This document shows, in pieces, positions 25,949-34,526 of a DNA stretch of 37,784 nucleotides. The DNA lies in contig JABXHM010000104.1 of the NCBI GenBank assembly GCA_013373625.1, positions 1-37,784 on the forward strand, in the 5' to 3' direction. The notes under the pieces were generated by a model. The model was given only the letters and a program-made list of their open reading frames with translations, did no database searches and had not been told where the DNA came from. This DNA is from Alteromonadaceae bacterium (lineage in GTDB: Bacteria > Pseudomonadota > Gammaproteobacteria > Enterobacterales > Alteromonadaceae). The position numbers and the translations under genes were made by a program. Each line of letters starts with the position of its first letter. Position 1 is the first letter of the stretch.

Positions 25949-27394
25949 TTAGTGATCTGACACTATCGACAGCGGCAGCTCGCTGGTGTGCTCACCGATA
26001 TCATCGATACTCAGCGCAGGATCATCAATACTGGCCTCGAGCATATCAAACGCTTCGCGGCAATACTCAGCAAGTGGCTGTAGCGACTTTATTTTACTGT
26101 TACAACACACCAGCCCCACGTTTGCGGTGCCATTGTAGGTCATAATAGTGACGTTTACTCCGCCACCCGGTGTCATGGTGGAAATGGGGTAACAGGCTAA
26201 CAGTTTGCTGTCTTTAAAGTACTTTTGCCGTTTGGGCCCGGGAATGTTAGACACCAGTACATTGGCAATCGGTTTTACCCAGTCAGAGATGTGCAGCCAC
26301 TCAAATACCAGGGCACACGCCTGAATGACAATGGTGTAATTACTGAAGGCCGATGGGCGCGCACGCTGGGCAGCATGTTTAACAATACGATGATGGTAAA
26401 TAATCTGCCGCAACCGCAGGTACGGATCGCTCTCGCCATGGGCCAATTGAACCGGAACAATAGCAATACGGTTGCCGGTGGTTTTTTCACCCGGCTTGCG
26501 CAAATTAATAGGCATGTTGGTATACAACGGCTGGGTAAACAGCTGGCCGTGATCCTGTAACAAACGGTGCATGCCGATATCGATAGCGGTTAGCAGCACT
26601 TCATTAGCCGAAGCGCGTGTGCGACGGGCTAATTGACGCACCCGGGCAAAGTCGAGGTCAAAAGTGGCCACCGCCCTGCCCGCTTTTACCTGTCCGGTTA
26701 ATACGGTTTTAGTACCCGTAAATGGTACCGGCATGTAATGCCGGTTAATGCGCAGCAGGCGCAGCAATAGCCGCGTTGAAATAGCGATTAGATCGCAGGC
26801 CGACAACACCGCTTCTTTGACGTTAAGCCAGTAGCGTTTGTATCGGCCAAACGGTTGCTCACGCTTGTTGCGCCGCAACCTTTTTACCGCCCACAACGGT
26901 ACAAAACCGCTGGGCTGAGGCGTATCCTGGTAACCGGCCTGAAACCAACGAACGAGCGTAGAACCGTCGCCATACAAATGATGGACCCGGGCGTAAATAG
27001 CAAAGGTACGTTGCCTGGGCGAATACAAAAAATGGTATTGCCATAAGGGCTTGTCGGGATCGAGCCGGGTTTCGTGCATGCGGGCAATAAACTCGTCGAG
27101 TGCCGGACGGTCAGCCAGTACATCAATCTGATGACACTGCACGTGGTAGTCCATGTGCATGTGTTTAACCGGCTGCAAACCAATTGGCCAGAGGTAAAAT
27201 GCTTTTACCCTGCAGTTAAACGGCGGGCTCGCCCGCGCAAACGATTGCATATCGTCAAACAGATCATTAATATAAGCCTCAGGATCGCTCCCCTCAGGCA
27301 TTTCGAGCAGTTGCAAACACCCTACGTGTTTTGGATTAGCTTTGGTTTCGGTAATCCAAAAGGAACGGTCGAGGAATGACAGTTTCTGCCCCAT
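25949..27394 (-). CDS. Wax ester synthase/diacylglycerol acyltransferase (WS/DGAT)
   Basis: WS/DGAT enzymes transfer acyl-CoA to long-chain alcohols or diacylglycerol, making wax esters or triacylglycerol for storage. The protein has 481 residues, normal for the family. The start QKLSFLDRSFWITET fits the family's N-terminus, PLW (116-118) is conserved, and the catalytic HHxxxDG motif is HHLYGDG at 138-144. NMPINLR and a later SNIPGPKRQKYF match conserved C-terminal segments. It begins 2 bp after the TetR gene and is the last gene of an operon DUF445-TetR-WS/DGAT, divergent from a patatin-like lipase. Confidence 0.92.
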   Translation of the reverse strand: MGQKLSFLDRSFWITETKANPKHVGCLQLLEMPEGSDPEAYINDLFDDMQSFARASPPFNCRVKAFYLWPIGLQPVKHMHMDYHVQCHQIDVLADRPALDEFIARMHETRLDPDKPLWQYHFLYSPRQRTFAIYARVHHLYGDGSTLVRWFQAGYQDTPQPSGFVPLWAVKRLRRNKREQPFGRYKRYWLNVKEAVLSACDLIAISTRLLLRLLRINRHYMPVPFTGTKTVLTGQVKAGRAVATFDLDFARVRQLARRTRASANEVLLTAIDIGMHRLLQDHGQLFTQPLYTNMPINLRKPGEKTTGNRIAIVPVQLAHGESDPYLRLRQIIYHHRIVKHAAQRARPSAFSNYTIVIQACALVFEWLHISDWVKPIANVLVSNIPGPKRQKYFKDSKLLACYPISTMTPGGGVNVTIMTYNGTANVGLVCCNSKIKSLQPLAEYCREAFDMLEASIDDPALSIDDIGEHTSELPLSIVSDH

Positions 27395-27396
27395 GC

Positions 27397-28059
27397 TTAG
27401 TCCTCAACCATGGGCGGGGTAAGATTCGCCATAGAATGATGGGAAATCGCCTTGCGTAATTGCAGTACAGTGTGCTCCTGTAGCCGAAAACGCGGTAACA
27501 GGGCTGTCATCATCAAACTCAACGCATGAAACTTTTGGGTTTGTGGATCGTGGCTGTTGCGCAAATCATCATACTGACTGGTTTGCGTTAAAATCATAAT
27601 GATTAAGTCGGTAAGTAAGCGCTGTTCGGCGTTGTTAGCCAATAGCGTTTGTTGTGCAGCGAAGTTAGCCAATAATGTGGTTAAGCTGGATTCCAACTGA
27701 CGGATTTGTTGTTTATGCCAGTGTTTTACCCTGGGGTATTTTTCGGCGAGATCGGCCGGACTACGAAACATAAACCGAAACAACTGCTGCTTGTCGAGTA
27801 CGATAGCCAGAAAATAAAAGAAGTCTTCAGCAACCACTTTTTTTAACGTTGCAGGTTTGAATAGCGCAAGCATGGCGTCGCTGTGCCATTGCACCAGGCC
27901 ATCGATAATTTGCTCTTTACCCTTAAAATGGTAATACAGGTTTCCCGGACTGATATCCAGTTCCATGGCAATATCGACCGACGTAACACTATTCTCACCG
28001 TGTTCATTAAACAAGGTTAATGCGGTTGCCAAAATACGTTGCGCCGTTTTGCCAGCCAT
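27397..28059 (-). CDS. TetR/AcrR-family regulator of the wax-ester operon
   Basis: The protein has 220 residues from the ATG at 28059. The N-terminal HTH is AQRILATALTLFNEHGENSVTSVDIAMELDISPGNLYYHFKGKEQI (key recognition segment SPGNLYYHF, about 33-41). The C-terminal part is helical, with LFRFMFRSPADLAEKYP. NLYYHF-type TetR proteins often sit beside lipid genes. It starts 5 bp after the DUF445 stop and ends 2 bp before the WS/DGAT start, so it is cotranscribed with both and likely autoregulates the operon. The upstream frame extends into the DUF445 gene and I ignore it. Confidence 0.88.
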   Translation of the reverse strand: MAGKTAQRILATALTLFNEHGENSVTSVDIAMELDISPGNLYYHFKGKEQIIDGLVQWHSDAMLALFKPATLKKVVAEDFFYFLAIVLDKQQLFRFMFRSPADLAEKYPRVKHWHKQQIRQLESSLTTLLANFAAQQTLLANNAEQRLLTDLIIMILTQTSQYDDLRNSHDPQTQKFHALSLMMTALLPRFRLQEHTVLQLRKAISHHSMANLTPPMVED

Positions 28060-28064
28060 AACAG

Positions 28065-29276
28065 TTAGCCTATCATTACCAGTGATAATTGCGCAAAGCC
28101 AGCCGCCATACCCAGGATGGCCCCGGTGAGAATTAACTTCCATTCATCCTGTTGGTATGCCGGACGCAAAATACCTTCGAAATCTTCAGGCCCCAGCGCC
28201 CGCAACCTGGCACAAAGATCGTCGCCCACCCGTAATGCCTGATTGGCGTAGTCGAAGGCGTAAAACAGGTATTTGTCTGAGTCTTCAAACAGGCGCTGTA
28301 CTGCCATAGACTTCATCTTATAATAGTTTTCAGAACCAACACCCAAAGCAAAATAGGGCTGGGCAATGGCCACATAGCGCTCGATAGCGTCGTTTACATG
28401 CAGTTCAATAAGTTCCAGTAAATGCGCCGACCCCGAACCATGTAAAATCATATGGGTAATGTTTTTTGAGTTAATCAGTTTGTTTTCGATAATGTCGGCA
28501 TACACCTTCGAGACTTCGTGCTGACGTTTTAAAAACATACCTTGCACGGTAAACCCCAATATGCGGATTGGCTTTTTAGGTTCAAAAATAATTTTAATGG
28601 CGATCCAGTTGGTAAAATAGCCCACAAACAAACCACCCAGTGGTAATAACCACCAGGCCTGAAAGTAATACCACAAAGCCATGGTAGGTAAGCCAAACAA
28701 AAACCCAAAATAAAAACCTGATCGCACGATAAAAGGGAATTCACGTTCGCCGGAGCGCAAAAAGATCTCGTTAATCAGTTCTGGCGAATTTACCAGTTGG
28801 GCCACCACCAGCTCTTTGATATCGAGAATTTCATTTACATTGTGCTGAAAGTCTTCGACCATTTTACTGACCACATAGGGAACGTCGTCTTCAATACGCC
28901 GGTACACCAGATTTTTGCCTTGCACAGGCAGCGATGCCCACAATTGCGGGGCTGACTCCTGCATAACGTCATTAACAATTTTACGCACCACCTGGTGCAA
29001 GCGGTGTTTAATTGCCTCGGTGAGTGCTTCGGGTTCAATACGGTTCGCCAGTTCTTCGACACTGAGCAAACGGCCCAAAACCAGTTCCACCTCAATTTCA
29101 GCCATTTCCCGGCGCTTTGCGGGGATCAGGCCCTGCCAGCCTAACAATGGCGGGAAACCAACAAACGTTAACGGGTAGAACATCATTTTGACGGCCAGAT
29201 AATTGGTACTCCACCCTACCAGTGCGCTGATTAGCGGGATTGACAGCAAACTTAAGGTTTGTAAATTCCAGTCCAT
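28065..29276 (-). CDS. DUF445-family membrane protein
   Basis: The protein has 403 residues from the ATG at 29276 (438 if a GTG at 29381 is used). An N-terminal helix pair carries LISALVGWSTNYLAVKMMFYP, followed by PAKRREMAEIEVELVLG. A central helix pair has FGLPTMALWYYFQAWW and a second copy of the motif as GYFTNWIAIKIIFEPKKP; a last helix ends the protein. The doubled G-x-x-T-N-x-x-A-x-K motif is typical of DUF445. The function is unknown. As the first gene of an operon with TetR and WS/DGAT, a role in membrane or lipid handling is an inference. Neither start has a strong ribosome-binding site. Confidence 0.85.
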   Translation of the reverse strand: MDWNLQTLSLLSIPLISALVGWSTNYLAVKMMFYPLTFVGFPPLLGWQGLIPAKRREMAEIEVELVLGRLLSVEELANRIEPEALTEAIKHRLHQVVRKIVNDVMQESAPQLWASLPVQGKNLVYRRIEDDVPYVVSKMVEDFQHNVNEILDIKELVVAQLVNSPELINEIFLRSGEREFPFIVRSGFYFGFLFGLPTMALWYYFQAWWLLPLGGLFVGYFTNWIAIKIIFEPKKPIRILGFTVQGMFLKRQHEVSKVYADIIENKLINSKNITHMILHGSGSAHLLELIELHVNDAIERYVAIAQPYFALGVGSENYYKMKSMAVQRLFEDSDKYLFYAFDYANQALRVGDDLCARLRALGPEDFEGILRPAYQQDEWKLILTGAILGMAAGFAQLSLVMIG

Positions 29277-29467
29277 TTTAGGTGCTACAAGGCTGTGATT
29301 ATAAATGTCATTGTTCAGGCTACTGTTTGCCCGGCCCGCGGTCAAATTAACTTTGTGTAAAGCTGTGTCTGGATCAAACACCTTTGGCCTGAATTAAGTA
29401 AAGCGCTATTGTACAAACTTTACCAGGTTGATCGTTGCAGAATTTGCAGCCGGCACTTAACCAGGCA

Positions 29468-29489
29468 AATTAGTTAGCTGATTCTAATT
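29468..29489. promoter_or_regulatory. Inverted repeat between DUF445 operon and patatin gene
   Basis: AATTAG and CTAATT form a perfect 6-bp inverted repeat with a 10-bp spacer in the 338-bp divergent promoter region (29277-29614). It is a candidate site for the cotranscribed TetR protein. I see no other structure in this stretch. Confidence 0.35.
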
Positions 29490-29614
29490 ATGCGCTCTAC
29501 ACTGCCATTTAGAATAACGTAATTGCAGTTGCAGTAAGGCTACCAGCATTACTCGCGCCGCCGAAAAGCATAGCGGCCAGATGAGGTAACCAGTCTGTTG
29601 CATGAGGGGGATGT

Positions 29615-31087
29615 ATGACGCTGTTTGAATCACCGTTAGTCGCGCTTGAGCGTGCCATGGCAAATGCCGGAACTTATCAGGAGTATAAAGAGGCCTGTGA
29701 AGCCCATGACCAACTCTCCGGTGCTGATGAATGGAAAGCCAAGGACCCCTGCCGCCTGTATGATTACCGGCTGATTCGTAAGCGGGTACAACGAATGCAA
29801 CTGGCACAAAGTCAGAATAACATCCACAGCCTGATGTCGATTTTGCACGAGGGCTTACACGGTAACTTAGGCAATATTGCCAACCCCGAGCTACTGGACT
29901 ACTGTAAAATTGGTACAAAACACCTGATTGAAGCGTTTATAAATCAGGTGGTCAGCGCGTTAGAGCATATTTATAACGCCGACGAAGCCGACGTGGTTTT
30001 TTACGATAAGCTGTCGTTTTTCGAAGAAACCGCCCACGCGTTCGGCCGTAGCTGCCTGATGTTGTCTGGTGGAGCCGGATTAGGCTTTTTTCATTGTGGC
30101 GTAGTGAAGTCCCTGAATGAACAAAACCTGCTGCCGTCGGTAATTTCCGGCGCCAGTGCCGGCTCTATTATCGCCGCCATGGTAGGCACCCGTACCCGCA
30201 GTGAGCTACTCGACGCACTCAGTGCCGGGTTTATTTACGAACATTTTCAAAACTGGCGATTATGGGGTGGCTTAGGGCGTAATAGTATTTTAGACAGCCG
30301 CGCGTTAGAAAACACACTGATTACTCTGTTCGATTTAACCACGTTTGAAGAAGCCTACAAGAAAACCGGCCGCCATATTACCGTGAGTGTGTCGCCCGCC
30401 GACTTGCATCAGTACTCTCGTTTATTGAACGCAAAAACCTCGCCCAAGGCTCTGATTATGCAGGCGGTAAGAGCCTCATGTGCAGTGCCCCTGTTATTTA
30501 CGGCAGTACAACTTAAAGCCAAAACAGCCAGTGGAGATATTGTGCCATATATTCCCAACCGCCGCTTTGCCGACGGTTCGATAATGGCCGATCTGCCAAT
30601 TGAAGGGTTATCGCGTTTGTATGGGGTAAACCACAGTATAGTGAGCCAGACTAACCCACTTGCCGTGCCGTTTTTATCGTCATCACGCACGCAGGCCAAA
30701 ACACTCTCCAGCATTACTTTTCGCCATTTACGCCAGTTGGTTAAAGCCAACAGTATTTATGCGTTTGACCTGATGGAACAAATTGTACCTAATCGCAGTA
30801 GCAAACTGGCAATTCACAAAGTACGCTCGGTAATCGATCAGCAGTATGTTGGTAATATTAATATCCTGCCGCAAAAGCAACTACGAAACCTCATGCAGGT
30901 GGCCGCCAACCCTACCCTGCAAAGTATTGAAGAGCTTATCAGCAGTGGCGAAAAAGCCACCTGGCCACAACTCGACGTAATAGCGCGAAATACGCGGATC
31001 AGTGAAACCCTGCGCAGCATGCTCCGAAAACTCAAAGCCCGCGAAGCAAGATTATTCGACCATACACCCGAAGGTATTATGGAATAA
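29615..31087 (+). CDS. Patatin-like lipase with N-terminal DUF3336 region
   Basis: The protein has 490 residues. The N-terminal part (about 1-145) resembles DUF3336, seen in fungal triacylglycerol lipases of the TGL3-5 type (YQEYKEACEAHDQLSG, WKAKDPCRLYDYRLI). The patatin domain (about 146-345) has the oxyanion glycine loop LSGGAGLGFFHCGVV, the nucleophile elbow GASAG with S181 and the partner D320 in ADGS, so the Ser-Asp dyad is intact. It should release fatty acids from neutral lipids or phospholipids. It is divergent from the operon holding a wax ester synthase, so the two may make and mobilise storage lipid. An IS3 scar begins directly after its stop. Confidence 0.92.
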   Translation: MTLFESPLVALERAMANAGTYQEYKEACEAHDQLSGADEWKAKDPCRLYDYRLIRKRVQRMQLAQSQNNIHSLMSILHEGLHGNLGNIANPELLDYCKIGTKHLIEAFINQVVSALEHIYNADEADVVFYDKLSFFEETAHAFGRSCLMLSGGAGLGFFHCGVVKSLNEQNLLPSVISGASAGSIIAAMVGTRTRSELLDALSAGFIYEHFQNWRLWGGLGRNSILDSRALENTLITLFDLTTFEEAYKKTGRHITVSVSPADLHQYSRLLNAKTSPKALIMQAVRASCAVPLLFTAVQLKAKTASGDIVPYIPNRRFADGSIMADLPIEGLSRLYGVNHSIVSQTNPLAVPFLSSSRTQAKTLSSITFRHLRQLVKANSIYAFDLMEQIVPNRSSKLAIHKVRSVIDQQYVGNINILPQKQLRNLMQVAANPTLQSIEELISSGEKATWPQLDVIARNTRISETLRSMLRKLKAREARLFDHTPEGIME

Positions 31088-31089
31088 CG

Positions 31090-31194
31090 AAATACACCAA
31101 CAGTCAGTTATTGGCGATATTGAAACAAAGCGACAAAGGCGTAGCCGTGACTGAACTGTGCTATCAACATGGCATGAGTTCAGTCCAACCATAA
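31090..31194 (+). mobile_element. IS3-family OrfA remnant
   Basis: Without a start codon, the frame reads KYTNSQLLAILKQSDKGVAV then TELCYQHGMSSVQP and a stop. This matches the N-terminal helix-turn-helix of IS3-type OrfA proteins (consensus FTxSQIxAILKQ..GVPVxELCREHGMSxATFYKW), breaking off just after HGMSS. It abuts the patatin stop. No terminal inverted repeats or OrfB sequence could be found. Confidence 0.75.
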
Positions 31195-31252
31195 AAATCA
31201 TGCTATGTTGGTTCATGCCAGCCTCAAAATGATTTAGTCTTAAGTAAACTAA

Positions 31253-31269
31253 TATTACTCAAAGTAATA
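31253..31269. promoter_or_regulatory. 17-bp palindrome upstream of tautomerase-like gene
   Basis: TATTACT-CAA-AGTAATA is a perfect 7-bp inverted repeat with a 3-bp centre, 41 bp upstream of the gene at 31310. It is a candidate operator of unknown regulator. Apart from this and the IS scar, the 31088-31309 interval holds nothing I can name. Confidence 0.4.
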
Positions 31270-31309
31270 CCCAGGCGCACATAGGGCGTAGTACATCAAG
31301 GAGAGAACT

Positions 31310-31696
31310 GTGGTAGTAATTTACGGAATAGATAGCCAACTGAACCCAATTAAGCGTCAAATGTCAGATGTGATTCACTCGTGCATGCAGTCAGTATTGG
31401 GAATGCCTGAGGATAAGCGCGCGCATCGCTTTGTTCCTCTATCAGTCGATGACTTTTTTTATCCCGGTGGACGCACTGAGTCCTACACTGTAATTGAAAT
31501 AAATTTAATGAAAGGCAGACAGCCTGAAACCCAGAAATCACTTATCAAGTCACTTTTCAACGAAATCTCATCAACGCTGGGCATCTCCCCTGTAGATATT
31601 GAAATCACGATAAAAGAACAAGAAAAGTATCAATGGGGCTTTCGCGGTATTACTGGTGATGAAGCGACAGATTTGAGCTATAAAGTAAATGTATAA
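31310..31696 (+). CDS. Tautomerase-like (MIF/4-OT superfamily) protein
   Basis: The protein has 128 residues. The pattern IYGIDSQLNPIKRQMSDVIHSCM, RFVPLSVDDFFYPGGRT, YTVIEINLMKGRQPETQKSLIKSLF, and LGISPVDIEITIKEQ followed by WGFRGITGDEA fits the Tautomerase_2 group. These enzymes normally use an N-terminal proline after Met removal. Here the start is a GTG with a strong AGGAGA ribosome-binding site, and the protein begins Met-Val-Val, so Pro1 is absent and classical tautomerase chemistry is doubtful. It is followed directly by an attC-like sequence, whose first bases include its stop codon, as in gene cassettes. Confidence 0.8.
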   Translation: MVVIYGIDSQLNPIKRQMSDVIHSCMQSVLGMPEDKRAHRFVPLSVDDFFYPGGRTESYTVIEINLMKGRQPETQKSLIKSLFNEISSTLGISPVDIEITIKEQEKYQWGFRGITGDEATDLSYKVNV

Positions 31697-31795
31697 CAAG
31701 CAGTTAACTCAATCGTTTCATTCGCTAGGAAAATAACACGTGGGCTCCCTGTGCTTCGCAAGGTATTGTAGGCCCCTTAGTTTTGCCCGTTATGA
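31693..31795 (+). other. attC-like recombination site
   Basis: The sequence starts ATAACAAGCAGTTAAC, including the stop of the preceding gene, and ends GCCCCTTAGTTTTGCCCGTTATGA. The outer boxes ATAACAAGCA and TGCCCGTTAT pair at 8 of 10 positions, and the right end resembles integron attC ends of the CCCTTAG...GCGTTAG type. The central part is partly palindromic. A perfect GTTAAGC (GTTRRRY) at 31801-31807 is an alternative right core site. No integrase gene is in the window. Confidence 0.45.
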
Positions 31796-31826
31796 GGGCC
31801 GTTAAGCATCACAATGTGGAGAAGGT

Positions 31827-32102
31827 ATGTTAAGTAATTTAATCATTAATAAGCGAATCTATTGCGCTCTTGCAGCAGCACTGATGTTTGCTCTTCTATC
31901 AATACCGGGTTTTCTGATGTCTGATTACTTGAAAGCCATTTCTAATCTAACATTATCGTTTGCTGCTTTTGTGTTTATATATGGTGAGTTAACTCGAATT
32001 AACTATGTCGTTGTTAGTCGAAGTGCAAAATTAGGAATAACTATAATCGGGCTGGCTCTGGTCTCAATATGTTTATATTTATTAATTATTCGGTATACCT
32101 AG
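31827..32102 (+). CDS. Small membrane protein, unrecognised
   Basis: The frame encodes 91 residues with three predicted membrane segments: about 10-28 (ALAAALMFALLSIPGFLM), 38-53 (ISNLTLSFAAFVFIYGE) and 66-88 (LGITIIGLALVSICLYLLII), and a positive loop between the second and third. The ATG has a GGAGAAGGT ribosome-binding site. It is richer in A+T than the core genes. It lies between two attC-like sequences, in the layout of an integron cassette. I recognise no family. Confidence 0.6.
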   Translation: MLSNLIINKRIYCALAAALMFALLSIPGFLMSDYLKAISNLTLSFAAFVFIYGELTRINYVVVSRSAKLGITIIGLALVSICLYLLIIRYT

Positions 32103-32107
32103 CCAAC

Positions 32108-32161
32108 GCTTAACAAGTTTGTTGAATGACTCAGGGCGTGAAGCGGACCCTTGAGTTATGC
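32108..32161 (+). other. attC-like sequence, degenerate
   Basis: GCTTAAC (matching RYYYAAC) at 32108-32114 follows the membrane-protein stop by 5 bases. GTTATGC at 32155-32161 could be the opposing core. Between them ACTCAGGG and CCCTTGAGT pair with a single unpaired base, as in the L boxes of attC. The spacing between boxes is asymmetric, so the site may be a relic. The rest of 32103-32384 holds no gene and no Fur box I can see. Confidence 0.3.
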
Positions 32162-32384
32162 TCGTGCTGCTTTATTACTCCCCAGCAGTCACGCAGTGAA
32201 TTGCATATCATAAAAAGAATTGCACACAGAAAATTCTCTTTACTAAATAATCCTGAGCTCAAAGCAAAATTGTATATCCGAGCTCACTACTGCGGCATTT
32301 TGTCGCATTGTCAGCACTGAGCGATGCCCTATACTGCCAAGCCAAATTTGGCTCACCAGTAATTCTATCTCAAGGACAACATCC

Positions 32385-34526
32385 ATGCTGTCGCCCAGTC
32401 GTAAGTCATTTATCGTTTGTTTGAGCGCCTTAATAAGCCTGCAGTTTTTTTCATTTGCGTCAGCGCAAAATGTCGACCCAAATGATAGCGATAACAAAGC
32501 AGATAGCTGGGTCATTGAAACTATTGTAGTAACAGGTAAGAAAACAGAGGGCTATTCGGTTCCTCAGTCATCGTCAGCAACCCGTACCAATACGCCTCTT
32601 ATTGAAGTGCCTCAGTCGGTACAGGTCATCACCGACACGCTATTAAAAGAACAGGATCTACGCCAGTTGGGCGAAGCACTCGTTAATGTTTCGGGGGTTA
32701 CACCCACTCGCCCTGATGAGAACCTGTTCATAGCGCCCATTGTGCGAGGTTTTCCCGCAGAAGTTTACCTCGATGGTCTGCCAATTTTTGCTGGCAACCA
32801 GCAGGCTTACGATCCAGCTAGCATTGCGGGAGTTGCTCGCGTTGATGTGCTAAAAGGGCCTAGTGGAACACTTTATGGCGGTGGCCTTGGCACTCCCTTA
32901 GGCGGGTTAATAAATGTGGTGTCGACCAAGCCTACTGATGAGTTTGATGGGTATGTTGCGCTGCGGGGCGGGAGTTTTTCAACCATTAACCCTTATGGTG
33001 AAATCAATGTTCCGCTGGCGGAGGGGGTCGCGGCAAAAATCGTGGCTGAGTATCAAAGAAACGAAAGCTGGATAGACTTGGTTGAAGGCGAACGTTGGTC
33101 TGTGATGCCTAGCCTTGCTATCGAGGTAGGAAAAAGCACCGAATTGTTGATTCAAGGTCAATTGAATCATCGCAGTAATCTTGAATATTCTGGGATCCCA
33201 GCAGAACAGGCACTTGCGGGGGAAATTAAAGAGTATGTCTTTCCCGGTTCACCGATTAATCAGCCGCACACAAAAAACAGCAACCAGATGGGAACTGTTA
33301 GCTTACGGCATACATTTTCTGATCGGTTGGAACTGAATATGATGGCCCGCTATTACTCAGGTGATATCGATGAACACGGAAGTTTTATCTACCCTGATAT
33401 GTTTCCTGCAGACCCGGCAACACCCACAATTTATCCCATTGCTCCTGTTACAATGGATACCAATACCAGAGAAACAACAGTGGACATTAATCTTGTTGCA
33501 AACACCCGAATAATGGGCACTGTGCATACCATATTGTCCGGTGTGAACTACGACAGAACAAGGTTTTACAGCGGCATGGGCCTGTTCATCAGTGACACCC
33601 CTTCTGGAACGATTGATCTGGCTAATCCAGTTTACAATCTCAATTATACGCCGCAGTGGCCGGTGAACTCCTATACCGATGATATTTTCGAGACCGCTGC
33701 GGTCTATTTTCAGGATCAAGTATCCTTCGGTTCGTTGCATCTCACTGGCGGCATTAGATTCACGTCACTGAAATTTGAAGAAAACAGCAATATAGGTGTT
33801 GCAAACGATGATACTTATAGTCGTCTTTCCCCCAGAATTGGCGCGACCTACGAACTGAAATCTGGCATTGCGCTTTACGCCGGTTATGCCACCGCTTTTC
33901 GTGCGCCATTCGGTTTTATTGGTCTGGAAAAAGCGGAGCCTGAAACATCCGAAAATAGCGAAGTCGGGATTAAACTGTCGCTGCCTGAAGCTGGCATTTC
34001 CGGTACTGTTGCCGCTTTTGAACAAAAACGTGAAAAGGTCGCATTATCCGATACGAATAATATTGGTTTTTTCATTCAAAGTGGGGAGCAACGGGCCAAA
34101 GGCATGGAGTTTGATGTGGTATGGGAACCAAGTCCTGCATTTTCCTTGCTTGCAAATTACGCCTTCACCGACACGCGTGATTATGCTGTAGCGCCTGATG
34201 ACAACTTGACCCGGGTACCTGAAAATAGTGGCCGCCTTGCCGCACGCTATAGATTGTTTAATGGCGCGTTTGATGGACTGTCTTTCGGCGTCGGTATTAG
34301 CGCCTTCTCTTCACGTGAACTTACTTTACCTAATACCATCGCGGCGCCTGGTTATGCTGTTATAGACGCGCAGGCATCGTATGATTTTGGTCAGTATTCC
34401 CTTAGCCTGTCTGTTGTTAATCTAGGCGATAGGGACGTATTCGACCCTTATTCGTACTTTGGTAATGCCATTGTCGCGCCGACCCAACCGCGTTCTGCAT
34501 ACCTTACTTTAAAAGCAAGTCTATGA
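32385..34526 (+). CDS. TonB-dependent siderophore-type receptor
   Basis: The protein has 713 residues and sits in the outer membrane, importing a ligand with TonB energy. The signal peptide ends about residue 27 (FASA-QN). A TonB box ETIVVTG lies at 45-51. The plug domain follows (about 70-190): PLIEVPQSVQVITDTLL, LVNVSGV, RGFPAEVYLDGLP, RVDVLKGPSGTLYGGG and GGLINVVSTKP, which is the siderophore-receptor pattern. The rest is a beta-barrel ending in YLTLKASL; the last residue is Leu rather than the usual aromatic. The ATG has AAGGA. Its stop overlaps the next gene's ATG (ATGA), so the two are an operon. No substrate can be read off. Confidence 0.92.
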   Translation: MLSPSRKSFIVCLSALISLQFFSFASAQNVDPNDSDNKADSWVIETIVVTGKKTEGYSVPQSSSATRTNTPLIEVPQSVQVITDTLLKEQDLRQLGEALVNVSGVTPTRPDENLFIAPIVRGFPAEVYLDGLPIFAGNQQAYDPASIAGVARVDVLKGPSGTLYGGGLGTPLGGLINVVSTKPTDEFDGYVALRGGSFSTINPYGEINVPLAEGVAAKIVAEYQRNESWIDLVEGERWSVMPSLAIEVGKSTELLIQGQLNHRSNLEYSGIPAEQALAGEIKEYVFPGSPINQPHTKNSNQMGTVSLRHTFSDRLELNMMARYYSGDIDEHGSFIYPDMFPADPATPTIYPIAPVTMDTNTRETTVDINLVANTRIMGTVHTILSGVNYDRTRFYSGMGLFISDTPSGTIDLANPVYNLNYTPQWPVNSYTDDIFETAAVYFQDQVSFGSLHLTGGIRFTSLKFEENSNIGVANDDTYSRLSPRIGATYELKSGIALYAGYATAFRAPFGFIGLEKAEPETSENSEVGIKLSLPEAGISGTVAAFEQKREKVALSDTNNIGFFIQSGEQRAKGMEFDVVWEPSPAFSLLANYAFTDTRDYAVAPDDNLTRVPENSGRLAARYRLFNGAFDGLSFGVGISAFSSRELTLPNTIAAPGYAVIDAQASYDFGQYSLSLSVVNLGDRDVFDPYSYFGNAIVAPTQPRSAYLTLKASL

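Noticed and set aside
31801..31807. GTTAAGC as the definitive attC right core
   Set aside because: It fits GTTRRRY, but the better pairing partner of the left box is the GTTAT at 31789-31793. I keep it only as an alternative.
32103..32384. Fur box upstream of the TonB receptor
   Set aside because: No sequence close to the GATAATGATAATC-type consensus is present.
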